From the NCBI RefSeq assembly GCF_026250525.1, contig NZ_CP111043.1, forward strand, positions 3,299,001 to 3,363,000: a stretch of 64,000 bases of DNA. Direction: 5' to 3'. A program made the translations under genes and the position numbers. This document shows positions 17,406 through 25,852 of the stretch, piece after piece (the first letter of the stretch is position 1; each line of letters starts with the position of its first letter). Under the pieces are notes generated by a model. That model ran no database searches. It was given only the letters and a program-made list of their open reading frames with translations, and was not told the origin of the DNA. This DNA is from Chondrinema litorale. GTDB taxonomy: Bacteria > Bacteroidota > Bacteroidia > Cytophagales > Flammeovirgaceae.

Positions 17406-18230
17406 ATGCCGCTAGTGAAAAACATACATAAACTTTCTCTTCAAGTTCTTAGAACTCTTGTAATTATCGGTTTTAGCTTTTCTTGTGTACCTGATGACGA
17501 TGAGGCTCCAATTATAGAAGCAGATAGTTTCCAATTACTGGCCTATAACTCAGTTACAGAGGAATTTGATATTGAAATTAATGAAGATATTCCACTTGTA
17601 ATTCCGGGTAGTTTTGTAATTAAAGGAACGTTTAGTGACAATGTGCAACTCAACGGGATGCTCGCCACTGTTGAACCTGTAAATATTGAAAATAATACTT
17701 CTGATATTTTATATAGTATTTACCCATGGGAAGAAGATCAATTTGAAATAGCTCTAAAAGGAACGTCAACAGAAGTTTTTAGAGAAATAGATTTGCCAAC
17801 TTCTGCTCAAAGTGGATTGTACAACTTTTCTCTAGTATTATACGATGAGCTAAATAACATTTCAGAAGAATTAAATTCCTCTTTTAGGATTGAAAATAAT
17901 AGTCCGCTAATCGCTTTAAATGAGCCAAATGAGGATTTTATTGAAATGACTACAGGCGAAATATTAACTGTTTTAGGTGAAGTAACAAGTGATCATGTAC
18001 TTGATACTGTAATTGTGAGAGTTGGAGTGGGAGATTATTTTGCAACAGAAATATATGCGTTTGATGTAGATAATACAGGAGAAGGATTAGAAGAAACTCA
18101 ACAATTTGAAATTAATACGTCTTTTGAATTAGATACTTTAATTGGGGTTGGTAGAAGATATTTGAGAATTTATGCAAAAGACATTGAGTCTAATGAAGGT
18201 GAATTGGAAGTTACGCTGCAAATTGAGTAA
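17406..18230 (+). CDS. Hypothetical lipoprotein, beta-rich
   Basis: A leader with basic residues then a hydrophobic stretch ends at FSFSC (Cys about residue 27), followed by an acidic spacer PDDDEAP, a typical Bacteroidota lipoprotein start with possible surface export. The remainder is beta-rich, with GSFVIKGTFSDNVQLNG near residue 72 reminiscent of DUF4625-type lipoproteins (a G-x-F-x-D-N-x-x-L pattern) and a second similar module near residue 170. I am not certain of the family. It lies upstream of the LRR protein on the same strand, separated by 68 bases. Confidence 0.7.
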   Translation: MPLVKNIHKLSLQVLRTLVIIGFSFSCVPDDDEAPIIEADSFQLLAYNSVTEEFDIEINEDIPLVIPGSFVIKGTFSDNVQLNGMLATVEPVNIENNTSDILYSIYPWEEDQFEIALKGTSTEVFREIDLPTSAQSGLYNFSLVLYDELNNISEELNSSFRIENNSPLIALNEPNEDFIEMTTGEILTVLGEVTSDHVLDTVIVRVGVGDYFATEIYAFDVDNTGEGLEETQQFEINTSFELDTLIGVGRRYLRIYAKDIESNEGELEVTLQIE

Positions 18231-18269
18231 GAAAAATTAATTGAAAAATGGCATAACTAAAATATTAGT

Positions 18270-18277
18270 TATATTTG
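18270..18277 (+). promoter_or_regulatory. Candidate -7 element (TATATTTG) before the LRR gene
   Basis: TATATTTG fits TAnnTTTG and lies 21 bases before ATG 18299. No TTTG at the standard -33 spacing, so weak evidence. Confidence 0.3.
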
Positions 18278-18298
18278 ATTTCTTTCAATTACATTTTT

Positions 18299-19846
18299 AT
18301 GAAATACCTATTTTTTTTAGCGCTATCCATTTTATTTTTTTCTAAAGCAGAAGCTCAGCATTACAGAAAACAAAAGAACAGCGAAGTAAAAAGCTATAAA
18401 GCAAAAGCAGATTCTATTCTTTTTTATCTACAGGCTAGAAGAGATTCTTTAATCAATGCAAGAGAAAATAAAGAAGTAGATTCAGTTAGAGAAGAGCTTG
18501 CAAAGCAACAAAGAGCAAAGTATTTGGCAGGTATGGCGCGTAGAGATTCTATTAATCAAATAGAAAATGCTTTGGTACTCCAAAATAATCAAGCTGATAC
18601 AGTTGATGAACTTCATTTGAGAAGTGCAGCTTATACTGCTTATCCAAAAGAAATATCAAACTTTAAGCAAATTAAAAGTCTTGATTTAAGAAGTAATCAG
18701 TTACAAGATTTTGATTCAATTCTATTGAGCTTAGCAACGCTTAAACATCTCAATCTTTCAGGGAATAAACTAGGCGAAAATTCTGAGCTTACAATGCCAG
18801 AATTAAAGCAAATAACAGAGTTAGAGTTGGATGCAAACGATCTTAAGACAGTTCCAAATGGTATAGAAAATCTGGGTAAACTTGAAGATCTTTCTTTAAG
18901 TAGAAATCTTTTAGAGAATGATCAGTCAAGACTAAAATTCAAAAAAAATACAAGTATTAAAAAACTTGATTTAAGTAGAAATGAGCTCAGTCGTTTTCCC
19001 AAAAAAGTGAAGAAACTGAAAAATCTGGAAGAACTTAATTTGAGTGGAAATGATATAAAAGATTTAAAAGGACTTAAAAGACTAAAAAAGTTAAAAGTGC
19101 TTAATCTGAGTTATAATAAAGTTTTTATTAAGCCTAACGATTTTAAAAAGCTCAAAAACTTAGAAACGCTCACACTAAGATCATGTAATTTGGTGTATGT
19201 GCCTGAGTCAATAGCTTTGCTCCAAAACCTAAAAAAACTAGTAGTACCAGAAAATCATTTAGAAGATTTACCCGAAAGCTTAAAGCAGCTCGATAGTTTG
19301 CAAAGCCTGATGTTATACAAAAATGATATGCAGGTTTTTCCAAGAGTAGTATTGGAGCTAGAAAACCTCATTTGGTTAGATATTTACTACAACCATTTAA
19401 AAGAAGTGCCCTCTGAAATTGCCAACTTAAACAAGCTAGAAGTACTATATCTCTCTTATAATCAATTAGACAGATTGCCAGTGAGCATAGCGAATATGCC
19501 TGAGTTAAAAGAGTTATATGCCCACAATAATAGAATAGTTACATTACCAGAAGACTTTGCCAAGCTAAATCAACTAAAATATTTGCATTTGCAGAACAAC
19601 TTGCTAGCGAAGTTTCCCGGTTTTATACTAAAATTAGAAAATCTCAAAGAATTAAATATTGCCCACAACCAAATTGTTGCATTTCCGACAGAGATACTCG
19701 ATCTCAATCAGTTAACCTTGTTAGCCGTGAATGGTAACCCATACGAAAATGGAAGTAAAGAAAGAGATATCTTACTTCAAATTCTGGAAAAACTACAAAA
19801 AAGAGGAGTAATTGTTAGATTTGACCTCAACGGCAAAGAATATTGA
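18299..19846 (+). CDS. Secreted leucine-rich-repeat protein
   Basis: A signal peptide (MKYLFFLALSILFFSKAEAQ) precedes a charged, helical region with QQRAKYLAGMARRD (residues 20-100), then about 15 leucine-rich repeats of 22-23 residues spanning roughly residues 115-495. Typical repeats are LKHLNLSGNKLGE, LEELNLSGNDIKDL, LEVLYLSYNQLDRLP and LKELNIAHNQIVAFP. LRR domains form curved scaffolds for protein binding. No enzymatic domain, transmembrane anchor or type IX sorting domain is visible. An in-frame TTG at 18275 would add eight residues ahead of the signal peptide, so ATG 18299 is preferred. Ligand unknown. Confidence 0.88.
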   Translation: MKYLFFLALSILFFSKAEAQHYRKQKNSEVKSYKAKADSILFYLQARRDSLINARENKEVDSVREELAKQQRAKYLAGMARRDSINQIENALVLQNNQADTVDELHLRSAAYTAYPKEISNFKQIKSLDLRSNQLQDFDSILLSLATLKHLNLSGNKLGENSELTMPELKQITELELDANDLKTVPNGIENLGKLEDLSLSRNLLENDQSRLKFKKNTSIKKLDLSRNELSRFPKKVKKLKNLEELNLSGNDIKDLKGLKRLKKLKVLNLSYNKVFIKPNDFKKLKNLETLTLRSCNLVYVPESIALLQNLKKLVVPENHLEDLPESLKQLDSLQSLMLYKNDMQVFPRVVLELENLIWLDIYYNHLKEVPSEIANLNKLEVLYLSYNQLDRLPVSIANMPELKELYAHNNRIVTLPEDFAKLNQLKYLHLQNNLLAKFPGFILKLENLKELNIAHNQIVAFPTEILDLNQLTLLAVNGNPYENGSKERDILLQILEKLQKRGVIVRFDLNGKEY

Positions 19847-19968
19847 CAGAATAGGATTTTAAAGAGGCAAATTTGGATGTAATTATGAGCTTTGTGCTGA
19901 TAATTGCTATTATTGTACTTTTGATTTCCCAAACAAGAGAATAGGTAGGCTAAACACTAAAATTTTAT

Positions 19969-22900
19969 ATGAGTGAGCTTGATAATGAACACTCAGACAT
20001 ACAAAATAATAATCAGGGAGATACTCAGAAAACAGAAAAGAAATCGGCTAGTAAAAACAAAAGACTGCGCTGGTTTAGTAGTTTTCTAGGTGTGTTATTG
20101 ATTATTGCTGTCAGCCTGCAACTTATCTTTAAATATTATTCAGACGACATTATAAAGAGACTGCTCAAAGAAGTGGTTGCGCTCAAAAGTGACGGTTTAT
20201 ACCAACTTGATTTTGAAAAAGGCAGTTTTTCTCTATTCACTCAGGAGTTTAACATCAATAATTTAACATTTAAGCTTAACGAACAGCGGCTTGAGCAACT
20301 TAGAGTACGCGGTAAAGAATACAAGTTACTTTACGAGTTAAGTATTCCTGAAATTGAGATGAAAGCCGGTTCTTTAAAAGATATCTGGTTTAAAAAAACA
20401 TGGCGAATTGAAGATTTTCACATCATAAATCCTAATGTAAAGTTAAAAGCAGATACACAAGTTGCTCGTAATACAGAGCAAGCAAAAAATACAAACGATC
20501 TCTTTTTTCTAATTTCTGGCTACCTCAACCTTTTTAGAGTTGAGCATTTTATTCTAGAGCATGCCAATATTAGTTATACAGATACATCTGAAGTTGAATA
20601 TGCTTTAAATGATATTAATCTGGAAATCAATGGGTTTCAGGTAGACTCAACGTCACAGTTGATTGATGGTAAACCTTTCTATGTAGATGACATCCATTGC
20701 ACTTTGGGTAAAAACGAAATGAAACTGCAAAAGCAGGGCTATCAAATTAATTTTGAAAAGTTACAAGCTTCAGTTTCTGGCGAAAAACTGTACTTGCAAG
20801 GCTTAAAAGTTTTACCACTAGATCAAGATTCTCTGCTCAATCGAACTATGAATTTTCATTTGGCAGAGCTAACTATGGGAGGTCTTGACTATAGTAGGGC
20901 ATATTTCGATTCGGTTATAATTGCCAAAAGTATCTTAATTAATAAGCCTGTTATAGATGCGCGGGTTGTTAAAACTAACAATCAGAGCGATGCAAATAAT
21001 GCTGCTTTAACCTATGAAAGTATAGGTAAATTTATAAAGTCTGTTACGGTCGGAGAAGTAAATTTCGATAGTGCCTCTTTGTATTTTAATATTCCAGGAA
21101 TGGATATAGAGGTAGAAAACTTTTCTTTAAACCTAGATAATGTTTGGTTTGACGAAGACTCTTGGGCAGATAGAAAAGACCGATTTTTTGCTGATGACTT
21201 TGAGCTTTTACTACGAAATTATGTTGCCGATTTACCAGATCGCATACATCGTTTGCAAGCTTTAGAAATGGGTATTTCTAGCAATAGAAGATATGCCTAT
21301 TGCAACAATGTGTTAATCTCTCCAAGAAATGAGGGAATTACAACTAAAGAACTTAACAAGCTTGGCAAAGATAAATTAATGAATTTCTACCTATCCAGGG
21401 TAGAGTTTACGGGTTTAGATATTTGGAATGCCTACCTCAATAAAACTTTAAATGTTAGTACATTTCGAGTAAACAGACCAAGATTAGAAGTAAATCACTT
21501 TGTGAATCTTGCAAAAAGAATTGCACTTCAAAACAAATTAGACTCAATACAAAAAATTAAGCTTGAAACATTTCCAGATACTATTGCCACGCAAGAAATT
21601 TTCGACTTAGACTCAACTGCAATAGAAGAACTGGTGCCAGAAACGATAGATAGTGTAGTAATCGTGTCGGATAGTTTGGTGCTTGCAGAAGTTAAAGAAA
21701 TACAAGAGCGATTTCCTGGTGCTAATGATGTCCCGATAACAGAAGGAGATACCACATTAAAAAATGTATCATTTACAACTTACCTGTTCGACTATTACGA
21801 TTCTCTAGAACAGCTAACAGAAGACTCTCTAAGACTTCTTACTGTTCAAGATTCATTACAAAAAATAGATCGAGATTCCCTAATTAAAGAAGAAGTTTAC
21901 CAACAAGTAAAATCAGTTTTTAGATATGTAAATATCAATACAGTTGATATTAATGAGGCTCATTTTAATTACGCTGAGTGCCAGTCAGATACAGTCGATA
22001 GAATCTTAATGGAAGATACTTTTGTAGATCTGGAAAAATTTCGCTTATCGCCAGATTTACATTCAGATAGTTCTGCCATTTTCTTTTCTCAAAAAGTAGA
22101 AATCAGATCTAAAAAACTGGCTTATTATTTACCAGATAGTATTCACTATGTGGCAATAAACGACTTGGTAATTTCTAGTGAAGATTCTTTGATAAAAGCA
22201 GGAGAAACTTGGTATACACCTGCAAATAGGAACAGAAATTTTATAGTAGATAATATCGATGATGTTAAAACCATTTTCGATATCAGATTAAAAGGTTTTG
22301 AGTTAGGCGGACTCAATTTTAATGAAATGGCTAGGGACCAGAAATATGAGATAGACTATTTCAATATAGAAAAGCCTAATATTTTCCACTTTGTTTCTTC
22401 TAAAAATAAGCAAGATTCTGCCTTAGCGAAACAAGAGATCAATCCGAGCGAAATTATTGAGCTTAATGAAGAAAACCTTTATAAGTGGAAACCCAAGCTG
22501 CACGATTATATTCAAAAATTTAATATCGCTGCGGTATCTGTATCAGATGGTTTTTATTCACTGGCAAGAGTTACAGAAAGAACCAGAGAAGTTATAAGCG
22601 CGCGAAACATAGAGATTTGTGTAAAGGATTTTGAGTTAGATAGTACTGAATTACTTGCAGACCATGTATTGCCGTTAACAGGTGATGTAGAAGTACTCGC
22701 GCAAAATTACTTTATCAATTTGCCAGATAGTATCCATATTCTTGAAGCTAAAAGTTTAGGGATTTCTATGTCTTCCGAGTCATTCTATGTGTATAACATT
22801 TTGATTCAGCCATCTGCAATTGGCAGGCGAGATAAAGATGCCAACAAATACAACATGGCGATACCAGAGTTTAGGCTAGATGGTGTTGATTGGGAAAGAC

Positions 22901-24903
22901 TTTATATCGATAAAGAGTTATATGTAAGAGAATTGCTGGTGAATAATCCGGTAATGGATTTAAAAACCATGCAGAAACAAGCTGGTGCAGGTGAAAAGAT
23001 AGACGACTCTGAGCAGGTAGCAGAAAATAAACCAGCATTTAAACCCGAAATGCTATACAACGCTGCATTAAAGGTTTTTAAAGTAGTTGAGATTAAAAGG
23101 ATGAATTTGAACCAGGGCAACTTAAACTGGGAGCAAATTGCAGGTAATAGTATTAATCAAAATGTAAAAACAAACCGACTAGATATTGCATTAAGTGATT
23201 TTAGAATAGATTCTCTAGAAGGCATTCGTGACGATCGCTTTTTATTCTCTACAGATGTACAAGTAAATATTAAAAACTATATCCACAGGCTTCCAGATAA
23301 GTGGCATTCTATTCGAGCTAGCGAAATAGGTTACTCATCTTCTGCACAGGAGTTTTACGGCACATTTGTGCACTATGCACCAAAAAACTGGGCAGATTTT
23401 AATTTTATGGAGGCAAATCCAGAGCGTAAAAACCTAATGGATATTTATACTCCAGAATTCACGCTAGAAGGCTTTGACCTAGGTAAAGTTTTATTTGAAA
23501 ATTCGCTTAAAGTTGAGGATATCACGCTAGAGAAACCAAAATTTAGAGTAGTACTACATCCAAATGGCGAAGCTCCACCACCAGAAAAAAGGTTTAGCAC
23601 AATTAAGCTAGATAGTACTTTAAATAAGATTTTTGATGGAATTGAAATAGGAAACTTTGAGTTTGAAGATGCTGAGATAGAAATAGGAATACATCCACAG
23701 GGTAAGGAAAGTACTTACTTTAATTTCGACAGATTATTTACCAACATTACAAACCTTAATACACTGGTAGAAGATGAAGGCTACACTAGGTTTATGCTTT
23801 CAGATGATATTCATATTGGTTTAAACGATTATGCGCTAGATATGCCAGATAGTATTTATCAGTTTAAAGCCAGTGAATTGGGAATAAGTACTGGTAGAAA
23901 TCTGGTGTATGTAAACAATCTTGATTTTAAACCAAAAATTGCAAAAAATACCATTGCCGAGCTTTTTGGTCACGAAATAGACTGGATGCACTTTAAGGTA
24001 AATCGAATAGAATTAGAAAACTTTAAGTTTGATGATTTTCTTTCTAAAGATGCGATAGTTGCAGACCAGTTTAATATAGACAGGCTAGATGCTTATGTCT
24101 ACAGAGATAAAAGACCGCCAGAGAGATTCGGACACAGACCGCAAATGCCTCAACAGTTTTTGCGAAATATGCAAACCTATGTAAAGCTCGATACAGTAAA
24201 CCTTTATAACTCTAAGCTTACTTATGAAGAGCTGGCATCAGACGGTAAAGCACCAGGGCAATTATATTTTGAGAACTTGAATGCTTATGCTTTCAACATT
24301 ACGAATGATACAGCTCTAATTAACAATGGAGCCGCAGTTCAGTTATTTACCAATGCATTTTTAATGGGTGAGGGAAGGATAGAAGCTGCCTTTTTAATTC
24401 CGATAGCCAACGAAAATAATAGTTTTACTTTTCAGGGTTCGTTGGAGCCAATGGATTTGAGAGCAATTAATCCAATGCTCGAAAATGTAGCTGGCCTCAA
24501 AGTAAATTCTGGTATGCTAAGAAGACTTTCTTTCGAGGTACAAGCCGATGAAGAATATGCAGATGGTATAATGAGGTTTTACTACAAAGATTTAAATGTA
24601 GCTTTACTTAAAAGAGATGCAAAACCTAAGAAAGAAGGTAAAATAAAGAGTTTGCTTACCATGTTTGCCAACGTGCTTGTAAAGTCTAAGAACCCGCGTT
24701 TCCTTTTCTTAAAAAGAGGTAAAATTTATGCTGAAAGAGATAAAAGTAAATCTATCTTTAATTATTGGGCTAAAACGCTACTTAGTGGTGTAAAACACAG
24801 TGTTGGGTTCAGCAACGAAAAACCTCCAAAAGACAGAAGGAAAACTGTTTTCCAGTTCTGGAAAAAAAGACGTAAAGATTTTAGACGAAAAAAAGAGCGC
24901 TAG
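19969..24903 (+). CDS. Giant AsmA-like inner-membrane-anchored protein with internal repeats
   Basis: A 1644-residue protein with a polar N-terminus (about 30 residues), one membrane segment (about 36-58, FSSFLGVLLIIAVSLQLIF) and a long periplasmic part. The early part (GLYQLDFEKGSFSLFTQEFNI) and the end, with FTFQGSLEPMDLRAINPM and VNSGMLRRLSFEVQAD near residues 1490-1530, resemble AsmA/DUF748-type repeating beta-groove proteins, thought to carry lipids between membranes. A motif of form LPDSIHxLxAxxLGIS recurs near residues 418, 721, 913, 1103 and 1287. It follows the LRR gene after 122 bases and ends with a very basic tail. Function in lipid transport or envelope assembly is inferred by resemblance only. 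Confidence 0.8.
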   Translation: MSELDNEHSDIQNNNQGDTQKTEKKSASKNKRLRWFSSFLGVLLIIAVSLQLIFKYYSDDIIKRLLKEVVALKSDGLYQLDFEKGSFSLFTQEFNINNLTFKLNEQRLEQLRVRGKEYKLLYELSIPEIEMKAGSLKDIWFKKTWRIEDFHIINPNVKLKADTQVARNTEQAKNTNDLFFLISGYLNLFRVEHFILEHANISYTDTSEVEYALNDINLEINGFQVDSTSQLIDGKPFYVDDIHCTLGKNEMKLQKQGYQINFEKLQASVSGEKLYLQGLKVLPLDQDSLLNRTMNFHLAELTMGGLDYSRAYFDSVIIAKSILINKPVIDARVVKTNNQSDANNAALTYESIGKFIKSVTVGEVNFDSASLYFNIPGMDIEVENFSLNLDNVWFDEDSWADRKDRFFADDFELLLRNYVADLPDRIHRLQALEMGISSNRRYAYCNNVLISPRNEGITTKELNKLGKDKLMNFYLSRVEFTGLDIWNAYLNKTLNVSTFRVNRPRLEVNHFVNLAKRIALQNKLDSIQKIKLETFPDTIATQEIFDLDSTAIEELVPETIDSVVIVSDSLVLAEVKEIQERFPGANDVPITEGDTTLKNVSFTTYLFDYYDSLEQLTEDSLRLLTVQDSLQKIDRDSLIKEEVYQQVKSVFRYVNINTVDINEAHFNYAECQSDTVDRILMEDTFVDLEKFRLSPDLHSDSSAIFFSQKVEIRSKKLAYYLPDSIHYVAINDLVISSEDSLIKAGETWYTPANRNRNFIVDNIDDVKTIFDIRLKGFELGGLNFNEMARDQKYEIDYFNIEKPNIFHFVSSKNKQDSALAKQEINPSEIIELNEENLYKWKPKLHDYIQKFNIAAVSVSDGFYSLARVTERTREVISARNIEICVKDFELDSTELLADHVLPLTGDVEVLAQNYFINLPDSIHILEAKSLGISMSSESFYVYNILIQPSAIGRRDKDANKYNMAIPEFRLDGVDWERLYIDKELYVRELLVNNPVMDLKTMQKQAGAGEKIDDSEQVAENKPAFKPEMLYNAALKVFKVVEIKRMNLNQGNLNWEQIAGNSINQNVKTNRLDIALSDFRIDSLEGIRDDRFLFSTDVQVNIKNYIHRLPDKWHSIRASEIGYSSSAQEFYGTFVHYAPKNWADFNFMEANPERKNLMDIYTPEFTLEGFDLGKVLFENSLKVEDITLEKPKFRVVLHPNGEAPPPEKRFSTIKLDSTLNKIFDGIEIGNFEFEDAEIEIGIHPQGKESTYFNFDRLFTNITNLNTLVEDEGYTRFMLSDDIHIGLNDYALDMPDSIYQFKASELGISTGRNLVYVNNLDFKPKIAKNTIAELFGHEIDWMHFKVNRIELENFKFDDFLSKDAIVADQFNIDRLDAYVYRDKRPPERFGHRPQMPQQFLRNMQTYVKLDTVNLYNSKLTYEELASDGKAPGQLYFENLNAYAFNITNDTALINNGAAVQLFTNAFLMGEGRIEAAFLIPIANENNSFTFQGSLEPMDLRAINPMLENVAGLKVNSGMLRRLSFEVQADEEYADGIMRFYYKDLNVALLKRDAKPKKEGKIKSLLTMFANVLVKSKNPRFLFLKRGKIYAERDKSKSIFNYWAKTLLSGVKHSVGFSNEKPPKDRRKTVFQFWKKRRKDFRRKKER

Positions 24904-24927
24904 AACAACGTACCAAATCCACTAACA

Positions 24928-25335
24928 TTAATCTTCAGTTTCTACTTCGCTATCGTCTTTTTTATTCTTAATTGCCTCTATTACCTCTGTTAAAGTTTGG
25001 CGAGCCAGTGCAAGTAAAAATGTAGCTATATATTCTTTTATCGATTTAATTATAAAAGATTCTTTTTTAGGTCTGGTATCTACCGGAGGGTGTTCAGCAT
25101 CTCTGTATTCTATATGCCTTTCAGGTTCTGGGTGGTAGTGTGTTTTCCTAAACCTGATAATTAAATCTAGAATGCTATAAGCTGCTACAAGCACACCGCC
25201 AATTACCAATACTTTTTTTCCTTTACTTTCTACATTGTCATATATATCATTTACATTATCTCTAATGTGTTTTTGATATACTTTTGCCTGATCGAGTAAA
25301 ACCTGTTTTCTGTCTGAAGTATCTATTTTATTCAA
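24928..25335 (-). CDS. Hypothetical membrane-associated protein, 135 residues
   Basis: Starts at TTG 25335, five bases after the stop of the Holin-X-like gene, so translational coupling is likely. The N-terminal 40 residues are charged and helical, one membrane segment follows (about 42-62, KVLVIGGVLVAAYSILDLIIRF), then a His/Pro/Glu-rich linker and a C-terminal amphipathic helix (YIATFLLALARQTLTEVIEAI). This layout resembles small proteins often paired with DUF1469/YqjD-like membrane proteins, but I do not recognise a named family. Confidence 0.65.
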   Translation of the reverse strand: MNKIDTSDRKQVLLDQAKVYQKHIRDNVNDIYDNVESKGKKVLVIGGVLVAAYSILDLIIRFRKTHYHPEPERHIEYRDAEHPPVDTRPKKESFIIKSIKEYIATFLLALARQTLTEVIEAIKNKKDDSEVETED

Positions 25336-25340
25336 AAGTC

Positions 25341-25715
25341 TCAGTCGTTTTTATTTGTTCTTTCTGAAATTACCAGATCAATTCTGGCTTTTATATTCTT
25401 GCGTTGCGAGATAATTAATATTAAAAATGCTATATACAATAGGGAAACTACAAAATAGCCCAGAAAGTTAATTCCGCTTAGGTTGTTAATAACCACTGCC
25501 ACTGCCAGACTAAAAAAGAAAATTGCAAATGATAAAAAGAAAATAAGAACAGTAGCCAGAATAATGTATGTAAGACTATGTGCAATGCCATTTTTAATTT
25601 CGAGTTGGGCGAGAGCCACATAAGTTTCAATCATCCCGGTAATATTATCAATCAGATTATCAATGGCTTTGTTACTGCTTGCAGTTTTCGGTTCGTGTTC
25701 GCTACCACTACTCAT
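25341..25715 (-). CDS. Phage-holin-like membrane protein (Holin-X / DUF1469 type)
   Basis: A 124-residue protein with two strong hydrophobic segments (about residues 47-75 and 83-106) preceded by an amphipathic helix (NLIDNITGMIETYVALAQLEIK), the layout of the DUF1469 (putative Holin-X, superfamily III) family. Despite the name, these are chromosomal proteins found in many bacteria and no phage genes are near. It is first of a two-gene minus-strand operon, divergent from the GAF receptor. Role unknown, probably membrane-stress or cell-envelope related. Confidence 0.75.
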   Translation of the reverse strand: MSSGSEHEPKTASSNKAIDNLIDNITGMIETYVALAQLEIKNGIAHSLTYIILATVLIFFLSFAIFFFSLAVAVVINNLSGINFLGYFVVSLLYIAFLILIISQRKNIKARIDLVISERTNKND

Positions 25716-25852
25716 AGTTTAATTTTCCCTGTTTAAATATCACAATTTTTTGGTGTGCTATCCATTATATAATAATAAATTTCACGCGGCAAATATTCAA
25801 ATTATCTCTGTAAGGCACAAAGATGCCTTACTTTAAATAAAGGTATTTTTTT

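Noticed and set aside
19885..19944. A 19-codon hydrophobic frame (MSFVLIIAIIVLLISQTRE) between the LRR and AsmA-like genes
   Set aside because: It looks like a membrane peptide but is too short to separate from chance without conservation data.
25341..25715. Holin-like protein as a sign of a prophage
   Set aside because: DUF1469 proteins are common chromosomal proteins and no phage genes are nearby.
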